From NCBI GenBank assembly GCA_902497065.1, contig CABVDH010000009.1, positions 1-64,000 on the forward strand: a DNA stretch of 64,000 bases, in the 5' to 3' direction. Numbering within the stretch: the stretch's first letter is position 1; every line of letters begins with the position of its first letter. The notes under the pieces are model-generated. The model was not told the origin of the DNA. It saw only the letters and a list, made by a program, of their open reading frames with translations, and searched no databases. Shown here in pieces: positions 56,953 through 64,000 of the stretch. The DNA is from an uncultured Collinsella sp. (GTDB taxonomy: Bacteria > Actinomycetota > Coriobacteriia > Coriobacteriales > Coriobacteriaceae). The position numbers and the translations under genes were made by a program.

Positions 56953-56968
56953 AGTCAAACGTTTTAGC
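56953..56968. promoter_or_regulatory. LacI-type half-palindrome over the -35 of promoter P1
   Basis: AGTCAAACGTTTTAGC. The right half GTTTTAGC matches GCTAAAAC at 25860-25867 exactly; the left half matches 5 of 8. Central CG as in LacI-family operators. Confidence 0.45.
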
Positions 56969-57058
56969 GTTAATAAAACCCGAAATCGGCAGGTAATCAC
57001 CGCGAAACAAATGATTGAAAATTGACCAATCATGTATATCAGTTGTTTAGAAGCACGT

Positions 57059-59005
57059 TTAGTTTTCGGATCGGTTGGCCGATGCCTGGGCGCGCTCGGC
57101 ATTCCATGCAACAAGTGCCTCGTGGACCGCTTTGGCGACATCGGCCGGAACGCCTCGAACTTCTGCAATCTCCTGCTCGCTTGCCGCGCGCAAACGCTTC
57201 ATCGAGCCAAAATGGCGCATAATGGCACGTTTTCTGGTGGGTCCCACGCCCGGAACGTCGTCAAGCACCGAAACCGTCATAGCCTTATCGCGCAACTCGC
57301 GGTGGAAGGTAATCGCAAATCGGTGGGATTCATCGCGAACCTGCTTGATCAGATAAAGCGAAGCGGAGCCGGTCGGCAGCACGACGGGAGTCTCGTCCCA
57401 CGGCACGAAAACCTCCTCATCGGCCTTTGCCAAGCCACAAACTGGTATATCGAGGCCGAGTGCCTCAAGTTGCTTAATTGCAGCGGTCAATTGCGGCTTG
57501 CCGCCATCGACAACGAGCAAATCGGGGCGCGAGCCAAAGCGCTCGTCCGCCATGCGCTCGGGAGCATAGCGACGCCCCAGGACCTCGGACATCGATACGA
57601 AGTCGTTCGCCTCGTCCAATTCGGCCTGAATTTTAAAGCGACGATACTGGCCCTTGTCGGCACGACCGTTGGTAAATACCACCATCGAAGCGACGGTAAA
57701 GGTGCCGTGCAACGTCGAGATATCGAAGCACTCGATGCGCAACGGCGGCGCAGGCAGCGCCAGTGCGCTTTCGAGCTCCAGGAGCGCCTGATTGGTGCGA
57801 TCGTCAGCATACCCCGTGCGCATCATGTAGCGCATGAGGGCATGGCGGGCATTTTTGGAAGCCATATCGAGCAGGCGGTGCTTTTCACCGCGCTGCGGCC
57901 TATGGAGATGGCAAGAGCGTTCGCGCTTGCCCGCAAGCCACTCCCCCAACGCTTCGGCATCCTCAAGCTCGACAGAGAGATTGATCTCGGCTGGAATATC
58001 AGCCGTCTCGTCGTAATAGCGCTTAAGAAAGCCCGATTGAAGCTCTTCCTCGTCGACATCCAGGCCTTTATCGAGGATGAACTCACAAGTTCGAACCGTT
58101 CGGCCCTCGCGAACGACAAAGACACAGGCGGCAGAGATAGTCTCTTCGCGATAGAAGCCGATGACGTCGATATCGACGCTCGATGGAAAAACGACCTGTT
58201 GGCGATCGTCCAGGCCCCTAATGACTTCCAGGCGACGCTTGACGCGCGCCGCACGCTCAAAATCGAGCGTCTCGGCTGCCTCCGTCATCTCGGACGTAAG
58301 CTCGTCAACGACATCCTTGCGATGGCCCGACAAGAAACGTTCGACACGTTTGACGTTCTTGGCATAGTCGGCAGGGGAAATCGCGCCGATGCATGCGCCC
58401 GGCCCGCGCCCGACATGGTAGTCAAAGCAGGGACGCCCGTTTTGCGCGCAAATCATATTGACGATGTCTTCTTCGCCCTTATGAGATTCGACGATGCGGC
58501 GGCAGCGGCGCCATTCCGCACAGGATGCCGAGCAAATAGGAATAACCTTGCGTAGCGTATCGATGGTCTCACGCGCCGCACGGCTATCGGTATAGGGGCC
58601 AAAATAGCGCGTTCCCGGTTTATGACGCTCTCGCGTGTATTTAATAGCCGGAAACAAGTCGCTCTTGGTAATGGCGATAAAGGGATAGCTTTTATCGTCT
58701 TTGAGATCGACGTTAAAGTACGGATGGTACTGGCCAATCAGATTGCGCTCGAGCACCAATGCCTCGTGCTCGGTCTCCACCACGATATAGTCGAAGCTCG
58801 CCACCAGCTGCATCATGAGCGGGATCTTTTGACGCTCGTCCTGCAGCGTCACGTATTGACGCATACGGGCACGCAGGTTTTTTGCCTTGCCCACATAGAT
58901 GACATCACCCTTGGCATCTTTCCAAAGGTAGCAGCCGGGTTGCGTGGGAACGCGCGAAACCTGCTCGGCAAGTGTTGGAATGTTGTCGTGACCTGCCACG
59001 CGCAC
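57059..59005 (-). CDS. uvrC: Excinuclease ABC subunit C
   Basis: 648 residues. N-terminal GIY-YIG nuclease: VPTQPGCYLWKDAKGDVIYVGKAKNLRARMRQYV, then the UVR motif region (DVVDELTSEMTEAAETLDFERAARVKRRLEVI), the RNase H-like nuclease half with IECFDISTLHGTFTVASMVVF and DLLVVDGGKPQL, and C-terminal helix-hairpin-helix VPGVGPTRKRAIMRHFGS. Makes both incisions in nucleotide excision repair. GTG at 59005 begins right at the murJ stop; a GTG two codons later is possible. Confidence 0.96.
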   Translation of the reverse strand: MRVAGHDNIPTLAEQVSRVPTQPGCYLWKDAKGDVIYVGKAKNLRARMRQYVTLQDERQKIPLMMQLVASFDYIVVETEHEALVLERNLIGQYHPYFNVDLKDDKSYPFIAITKSDLFPAIKYTRERHKPGTRYFGPYTDSRAARETIDTLRKVIPICSASCAEWRRCRRIVESHKGEEDIVNMICAQNGRPCFDYHVGRGPGACIGAISPADYAKNVKRVERFLSGHRKDVVDELTSEMTEAAETLDFERAARVKRRLEVIRGLDDRQQVVFPSSVDIDVIGFYREETISAACVFVVREGRTVRTCEFILDKGLDVDEEELQSGFLKRYYDETADIPAEINLSVELEDAEALGEWLAGKRERSCHLHRPQRGEKHRLLDMASKNARHALMRYMMRTGYADDRTNQALLELESALALPAPPLRIECFDISTLHGTFTVASMVVFTNGRADKGQYRRFKIQAELDEANDFVSMSEVLGRRYAPERMADERFGSRPDLLVVDGGKPQLTAAIKQLEALGLDIPVCGLAKADEEVFVPWDETPVVLPTGSASLYLIKQVRDESHRFAITFHRELRDKAMTVSVLDDVPGVGPTRKRAIMRHFGSMKRLRAASEQEIAEVRGVPADVAKAVHEALVAWNAERAQASANRSEN

Positions 59006-61309
59006 CTACTTGCGACGAAGCAGCGCCGAGACCTCGGGCATCTTAAAGACGAAGGCAAGACCAAAAGTTACAGCGAGCGAGACGACGCCTGCAACACAAA
59101 CGTAGCCCAGGGTAATGAGGATCGAGCTGCCAAGCGCTCCGACAAAGTGCTCAAGTGCCCACATGACGCCGGCGCCCGCGGCAGCGCCCAAGCCACCGAA
59201 CAGTAGGCCGAAGAAACCGCCATGCAGGATAGACTTGACCTGAAGGCCATGCAGACGACGGCGCAGCCACCACAGTGAGCATCCGACCAAGACCACGTAG
59301 TCAACGACGTACGAAAGCGCAATTGCCGGCATACCGTAGCCCAGCACCACGCCAAACAGCAACACCGAACCGGCCTGGCCGATAGCGGAGTACAGGCAAT
59401 AGCGGCTATAAGGTTTCATATCGAGCAGGGCCGAGAAGCTCTTCTGCATCAGCACGACCACGCCGTAGAGCGGCAGGGAAAGTGCCAGATAGATAAGGAA
59501 CTCCGACACCAGCGCCACACCGGATTCATCGAACTTGCCGGCGCAGTAGATCATGTTGAGCGGACGGGCGAAGACGATCAGATACATCGCAAACGGAATC
59601 AGGAAGAAGAGCATCTGGGCGACACCGCGCGAAATGCCCGTGCGGACGCTGTCGTAATCCTTCTCCTGCGCATCGTGAGAGAGTTCGGTATAGAGTGCCG
59701 TCGAAAGCGAGGCGGCGATCAGCGCATAGGGCAATGTGTACCACAGGCGCGCATATGCGATGACGGAAGGGCCGGTCTCGGGCTGCACCACCAGCGCGGC
59801 GGCATTGGTAATGGAGGTCGAGACAAACATGCACACCGTGGCGAGCAGCGTCGGGATACCAAGCGCGATCGTCTGTCGCAGCGCGGGATCCTTAAAGTCG
59901 ATATGGATATGAGGATGCACGCCATGCTTGCCAAGCGCGGGAATCTGGCAGGCCATCTGGACAAAGACGCCGAGGGTCGTACCAACTGCGATCAAGATAA
60001 TACCGGCCTGCTCGCCAAATTGTGCAGACACGGGAGCAAAGCCCATAAAGCTGGCGATGACGATGACATTGTTGAGAACCGGGGCAAACGTCGACCAGAA
60101 ATAGTCGCGGTGTGCGTTGAGAACGCCCGAGAACACCGAGCCCAAGCCATAAAACAGAATTTGAATAGCAAAGAAGCGGAACATGAACGCAGCGGTATCC
60201 ATGCTGCCGCCATCGCCCGAAAGGAACGACTGCGTCCAAATAAAGCCGGGAGCAAACACGGTGCCCAGCAGCGAGATACCGCCCAGCAGCAGAAGCAGAA
60301 TACCAAGCAGGTTGCCGACATACTCGTTCGATGCCTCGCGACCCTGCTCGCGCCTCACACCCATATACACCGGCAAAAACGCCGTAACGAGCATGCCGCC
60401 CATCACGAGCTCGTAGAGCATGTTGGGCAGGTTGTTGGCAACCTGATAGGAGGACGAGAGCAGCGACATACCGATGGCGGCCGCCATGGCCCACGTGCGG
60501 ATAAACCCGGTGACACGCGACACGATGGTCAGCACGGTCATAAGGCCAGCAGAACGACCAACCGTGGAGTAGTCCGACGAACCCATATCGTCTACGTCGT
60601 CCTGAGAGTCCTCATAAACCTCATCTTGTGGCGGCAAATCGTCCACGACGGCAAAGGAGCCGGTCATCGCAAAGGGATCGTCAACCAAAACGGCGTCATC
60701 AGCAGGTGCGGCGTCATCGCTGTTCGGCATGTTGTTACCGGATACGGCATCATCATCGAATATGGCATGGTCGCCAAACACCGTGTCAACTTCATTGGCG
60801 GCGACGGTTCGGGCAGAAAACGACAGAGGGTCCCAGTCGTCATCACCGTCGATGGCCACGCCCTCGACGGGATCGGTCGAACCAAGCGGCGACCATTCGT
60901 CATCCGAAAGAAGCGGTTCGCCATCATCATGAGCCGTGGGCTTGGCGGAATGAGCGGCAGGAGCGCTCTGCGGTGTGCTCTTTCCCTGGGCTGCCATCAA
61001 AAACACCGCCGTCTCATCGGGACGCGGCTCACGAGGAGCCTCGGAGGCGATCGGCATCACGCTGGCGCTCGATTGAGCGGCGGCCAAAAAGACAGCCGTC
61101 TCATCGGGACGAGCCGAAGAAAGAACCGTACGGGGAAGTGCCGTGCCGGCACCGGCGGCACGCAAGTACACGGCCGTCTCGCCCGGGTCAGCGGCAGCGG
61201 ACCAGGCGTTTCGAATCTCGTTATCGAACGAAGCGGCCTCGGGCGCGGGCGTCTGAGGAGCCGACCCTTTTGCAAAGTGAGCTCCGCGCTTTGATTCTTC
61301 CTGCGGCAT
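59006..61309 (-). CDS. murJ: Lipid II flippase MurJ with phospho-acceptor-like N-terminal extension
   Basis: 767 residues. From about residue 248 it is a 14-helix MviN/MurJ protein: GLMTVLTIVSRVTGFIRTW, NNLPNMLYELVMGGMLVTAFLPVY, FFAIQILFYGLGSVFSGVLNAHR. It flips lipid II for peptidoglycan synthesis. The first about 245 residues are acidic and disordered, with a repeated motif: GETAVYLRAA (Thr45), PDETAVFLAAAQ (Thr71), PDETAVFLMAAQ (Thr100). It resembles the ETTSVF phosphothreonine site bound by FHA domains in GarA/OdhI. ATG at 61309 follows GAGAGGA. Coupled to ybaK upstream and uvrC downstream. Confidence 0.92.
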   Translation of the reverse strand: MPQEESKRGAHFAKGSAPQTPAPEAASFDNEIRNAWSAAADPGETAVYLRAAGAGTALPRTVLSSARPDETAVFLAAAQSSASVMPIASEAPREPRPDETAVFLMAAQGKSTPQSAPAAHSAKPTAHDDGEPLLSDDEWSPLGSTDPVEGVAIDGDDDWDPLSFSARTVAANEVDTVFGDHAIFDDDAVSGNNMPNSDDAAPADDAVLVDDPFAMTGSFAVVDDLPPQDEVYEDSQDDVDDMGSSDYSTVGRSAGLMTVLTIVSRVTGFIRTWAMAAAIGMSLLSSSYQVANNLPNMLYELVMGGMLVTAFLPVYMGVRREQGREASNEYVGNLLGILLLLLGGISLLGTVFAPGFIWTQSFLSGDGGSMDTAAFMFRFFAIQILFYGLGSVFSGVLNAHRDYFWSTFAPVLNNVIVIASFMGFAPVSAQFGEQAGIILIAVGTTLGVFVQMACQIPALGKHGVHPHIHIDFKDPALRQTIALGIPTLLATVCMFVSTSITNAAALVVQPETGPSVIAYARLWYTLPYALIAASLSTALYTELSHDAQEKDYDSVRTGISRGVAQMLFFLIPFAMYLIVFARPLNMIYCAGKFDESGVALVSEFLIYLALSLPLYGVVVLMQKSFSALLDMKPYSRYCLYSAIGQAGSVLLFGVVLGYGMPAIALSYVVDYVVLVGCSLWWLRRRLHGLQVKSILHGGFFGLLFGGLGAAAGAGVMWALEHFVGALGSSILITLGYVCVAGVVSLAVTFGLAFVFKMPEVSALLRRK

Positions 61310-61312
61310 CGC

Positions 61313-61813
61313 TCAGTCCTCTCTCGTGATCGGGGCAACCGTCGCCCCGCAAAATGCAACTAAGTCATCGGGAGCAAGCTCAAGCTGATAGCCGCGCTTG
61401 CCACCCGAGATAAAAATGGTATCCCAAAGGACGCATGTCTCATCGATCAGAGTCCGGAAGCGTTTTTTCATACCGACCGGACTGCAACCGCCGCGGACAT
61501 ACCCCGTCGCGGCAAGCAAATCTTTGACATGCATCATGGTCAGCGACTTTTCGCCTGCGGCGCGCGCGGCGGCCTTGAGGTCGAGCTCGTCGGCAACGGG
61601 AATGCAGCACACGACATGGTCGTTGGACGGCGTCGTGCAGACCAGGGTCTTAAATCCCTGACCGGGCTCCTCGCCAAGCTGCTCGGAAATCGCGACGCCC
61701 AGCCCCGACGATTCGTCGTCATCGTCTTCGTACGTATGGAGAACATAGGGGATGCCGGCGCTTTCCAGCTCACGCATGGCGTTGGTCTTTGGCGTCTTCA
61801 CGGCCTTCGGCAT
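61313..61813 (-). CDS. ybaK: Cys-tRNA(Pro)/Cys-tRNA(Cys) deacylase YbaK
   Basis: 166 residues. Single-domain YbaK/EbsC protein: FKTLVCTTPSNDHVVCCIPVADELDLKAAARA, with the family Lys region MHVKDLLAATGYVRGGCSPVGMKK and ISGGKRGYQLELAPDDL. Hydrolyses Cys mischarged on tRNA-Pro. Three bases before the murJ start. Confidence 0.92.
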   Translation of the reverse strand: MPKAVKTPKTNAMRELESAGIPYVLHTYEDDDDESSGLGVAISEQLGEEPGQGFKTLVCTTPSNDHVVCCIPVADELDLKAAARAAGEKSLTMMHVKDLLAATGYVRGGCSPVGMKKRFRTLIDETCVLWDTIFISGGKRGYQLELAPDDLVAFCGATVAPITRED

Positions 61814-61888
61814 GGCATATCCTTTCCCTCATATAAGAACGCAATTTTTAAGTATATGTCCATTTGCGCGGCATACGCTATCTCGACA

Positions 61889-61929
61889 AAGAGAGCGCCA
61901 CCGAATCGCAAGGAATCGGCGGCGCTCAT
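61889..61929 (-). terminator. Terminator after uvrA
   Basis: GAGCGCC/GGCGCTC outer stem and CCGA/TCGG inner stem; on the minus strand TCTCTTTG follows. Confidence 0.75.
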
Positions 61930-61949
61930 GTTTCAAAAACACCTATGTA

Positions 61950-64000
61950 TTAGGCATCGAGTTGCGCTTGACGCTCCTTATCGCGTTTGAGCAACGGCGC
62001 CAAGAACTTGCCGGTATAGCTCTGCGGGCATGCCGCAACCTGCTCTGGCGTACCCGAGACCACGACAGTTCCGCCACCGTTGCCACCCTCGGGGCCCATA
62101 TCGATCAGGCGGTCGGCAACCTTGATGACATCAAGGTTGTGCTCGATCACCAGAACCGTGTTGCCCGCATCGACCAGGCGTTGCAACACGTCGAGCAGCT
62201 GACGAACATCCTCAAAATGGAGGCCGGTTGTGGGCTCGTCCAAAATGTAGAACGTCTTGCCTGTCTGGCGACGATGAAGCTCCTTGGCGAGCTTTACGCG
62301 CTGCGCCTCACCACCCGAGAGCGTCGTGGCGGGCTGGCCCAAGCTCACATAACCTAGGCCGACGTCATACAGGGTTTGAAGCTTTCGCTTGATCTGCGGA
62401 ATATTCCCAAAGAAAGCCAGTGCCTCGGCCACGCTCATGTCAAGTACGTCCGAGATAGTCTTGCCACGATAGGTAACCTCGAGCGTCTCGCGGTTATAGC
62501 GCTTGCCGCCACAAGCCTCGCAGGGAACATAAATATCGGGAAGAAAGTGCATCTCAATCTTGATCTGGCCGTCGCCCTTGCACGCCTCGCAGCGTCCGCC
62601 GCTCACATTAAAGGAGAAGCGTCCCGGCGAGTAGCCACGCGCCTTCGACTCCGGCGTGCTCGCAAACAGCGCACGCAGGTCGTCCCACAAACCAATATAG
62701 GTAGCGGGATTCGACCGCGGCGTACGGCCGATTGGCGACTGATCAATATCGATCACCTTATCGATGCACTCGATACCGTCGATTTTTTTGAACGGGCCCA
62801 CGGGACGCGTAGAGCGATGGATAGCGTTGGTGAGGGCAGGCGCAATCGTATCGGTGACCAAGGAACTCTTTCCCGATCCCGATACGCCGGTTACGACGGT
62901 AAGCGTGCCAAACTCAATCTTGGCGGTAACGTTTTTGAGGTTGTTGGCACATGCTCCCGTAATCTTAAGACAGCCACGTCCGGGGTTGCGGCGTTCATTG
63001 GGAACTCGAATCATTCGCTTGCCGGTCAGATAGGCACCCGTCATTGATTCGGGGCACGCCATGATGTCAGCGGGCGTTCCCGCGGCGACCACGTGCCCGC
63101 CGTTGACGCCCGCGCCTGGCCCCATATCGATCACATAGTCGGCAGCGCGAATCGTGTCCTCATCGTGTTCAACGACGATAACGGTGTTGCCGATATCGCG
63201 CAGGCGCTCGAGTGTCTTAATCAGCCGCTCGTTGTCGCGCTGGTGAAGACCAATCGAAGGCTCGTCCAGAATATAGAGAACGCCCATGAGGCCCGCACCG
63301 ATCTGCGTAGCCAGGCGAATGCGTTGCGCCTCACCGCCGGAAAGCGTCGCCGAAGCACGATCGAGCGTCAGATAATCAAGGCCGACATCAACCAGAAAAC
63401 GCAAGCGTTCCAGGATTTCCTTGACGATACGACCGCCGATGAATTGTTGACGCTCGGTGAGCTCAAGGTCCTCAAAAAACTCGAGCGACTCGCGGCACGA
63501 CAGGCAGCAAACCTCATAAATGGACTTGCCGCCCACGGTGACGGCGAGCATCTCGGGGCGCAGGCGAGCACCATGGCAGCTCGAACACGGCTCCTCGCGA
63601 ATGTACTTCTCCAGGCGCGCCTTAGTGTTCTCGTTGGTCGTCTCGGTATAGCGCTCGTACAGGATATTGCGCACGCCCGAAAACTTGGTGTCCCACTGGC
63701 TGCGACGACCGTCGAGCTTTTGATAGTCCACCGAAATCTTCTTGTCGCCCATGCCATCCAAAAACGCACGACGCACCCGCGGGGGCAGGTCCTCCCATGG
63801 CGTATCGGCACTCACCTTAAAGTGTTTGCAGACCGCAGCAAAAATCTGCGGATAATAGTTGGAATTGCCGAACAGGCTGCCAAAGACTCCGTCGGCAATC
63901 GACTTTGAGGGGTCTTCAATCAGCGCCTCGGCATCGACTGTCTTTTTAAAGCCCAGGCCATCGCACTCGGGACATGCACCATAGGGCGCGTTGAACGAGA
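61950..64000 (-). CDS. uvrA: Excinuclease ABC subunit A, C-terminal part (5' end outside window)
   Basis: About 683 residues visible; the frame stays open to position 64000, so about a quarter to a third of the protein lies outside. The visible part includes a zinc-binding YGACPECDGLGF, EEPCSSCHGARLRPE, the first signature LSGGEAQRIRLATQIG, Walker B ILDEPSIGLHQRD, then the second half: Walker A VTGVSGSGKSSLVTD, zinc finger GRCEACKGDGQIKIE ... CEACGGKRYN, LSGGEAQRVKLAKEL and ILDEPTTGLHFEDV. ATP-dependent damage recognition in nucleotide excision repair. A GTG at 63815 is an internal codon. Confidence 0.96.
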   Translation of the reverse strand, partial: SFNAPYGACPECDGLGFKKTVDAEALIEDPSKSIADGVFGSLFGNSNYYPQIFAAVCKHFKVSADTPWEDLPPRVRRAFLDGMGDKKISVDYQKLDGRRSQWDTKFSGVRNILYERYTETTNENTKARLEKYIREEPCSSCHGARLRPEMLAVTVGGKSIYEVCCLSCRESLEFFEDLELTERQQFIGGRIVKEILERLRFLVDVGLDYLTLDRASATLSGGEAQRIRLATQIGAGLMGVLYILDEPSIGLHQRDNERLIKTLERLRDIGNTVIVVEHDEDTIRAADYVIDMGPGAGVNGGHVVAAGTPADIMACPESMTGAYLTGKRMIRVPNERRNPGRGCLKITGACANNLKNVTAKIEFGTLTVVTGVSGSGKSSLVTDTIAPALTNAIHRSTRPVGPFKKIDGIECIDKVIDIDQSPIGRTPRSNPATYIGLWDDLRALFASTPESKARGYSPGRFSFNVSGGRCEACKGDGQIKIEMHFLPDIYVPCEACGGKRYNRETLEVTYRGKTISDVLDMSVAEALAFFGNIPQIKRKLQTLYDVGLGYVSLGQPATTLSGGEAQRVKLAKELHRRQTGKTFYILDEPTTGLHFEDVRQLLDVLQRLVDAGNTVLVIEHNLDVIKVADRLIDMGPEGGNGGGTVVVSGTPEQVAACPQSYTGKFLAPLLKRDKERQAQLDA

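Larger units (their letters stand above)
56694..57058 (-). promoter_or_regulatory. Sialic-acid operon control region (365 bases, no gene)
   Basis: Holds two promoters. P1: TTGACT (56953-56958), 18-base spacer, TGCTAT (56929-56934). P2: TTGTCA (56863-56868), 17-base spacer, TAGTAA (56840-56845). A palindrome covers the -10 of P2 and a LacI-like site covers the -35 of P1 (separate entries). Perfect 10-base inverted arms CGATACATAC (56813-56822) and GTATGTATCG (56884-56893) flank P2. Confidence 0.65.

Overview
The window looks like chromosomal DNA of a high-GC, anaerobic, gut-type actinobacterium of the class Coriobacteriia, most likely Collinsella or a close relative. The reasons are: class III anaerobic ribonucleotide reductase without an aerobic enzyme, WhiA and RapZ beside a gap-pgk-tpiA glycolytic block, DUF3793 beside a flavodoxin, twin-arginine-type lipoprotein signals on peptide-type binding proteins, and strong GC bias at third codon positions. 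This is inferred from gene content; no database search was possible. No phage, insertion sequence, integrase or CRISPR array was seen.

Layout. 1-2.1 kb: a partial YolD-like gene, a heavy-metal-associated (HMA) protein behind a CsoR-like operator, DUF3793 and flavodoxin. 2.1-5.3 kb: a polar amino-acid ABC transporter whose permease carries an exported ectodomain. 5.4-12.9 kb: endonuclease IV, two oxidoreductases, ketopantoate reductase, two small or secreted proteins and O-acetylhomoserine sulfhydrylase, the last divergent from a LysR regulator. 14-20.5 kb: RNase H, a Gfo/Idh oxidoreductase, acylphosphatase, a Fur-family regulator, a Cof phosphatase, a UreE-like protein coupled to a SlyD-like prolyl isomerase, and two metallopeptidases. 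20.5-22.2 kb: folate genes folE-HD-folB. 22.3-25.8 kb: nrdD and nrdG with tandem NrdR boxes. 26.1-32.3 kb: six tRNA genes in three transcription units, an alpha-glucosidase gene with an in-frame stop, and a PAS/GAF/PP2C plus STAS-HATPase partner-switching pair. 32.8-38.8 kb: an oppABCDF operon. 39-44.2 kb: gap-pgk-tpiA-gpmI-secG. 44.4-46.2 kb: rapZ-whiA without yvcK. 46.3-56.9 kb: a sialic-acid operon with a peptide-type ABC transporter, two acetyl-esterase-like proteins, nanA, nanK and nanE. 57-64 kb: uvrC, murJ, ybaK and the C-terminal part of uvrA.

How it fits together. The sialic-acid operon would import the sugar, possibly remove O-acetyl groups, and convert it through N-acetylmannosamine to GlcNAc-6-phosphate. 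The adjacent block supplies lower glycolysis. NrdD/NrdG supply dNTPs without oxygen.

The least explained material is between genes. There are two 63-bp hairpins with the same ends but compensated, different stems, each sitting just 5' of a ribosome binding site (6290-6352 and 7455-7517). There is also a set of 84-137 bp palindromes. At least two of these (32400-32518 and 32703-32834), and probably four, share an internal-loop core, TTCCGCA on one strand and AGGAC on the other, while their stems have unrelated sequences. That pattern suggests an undescribed structured element. Three tRNA promoters share a palindromic A/T box directly upstream of the -35 element.
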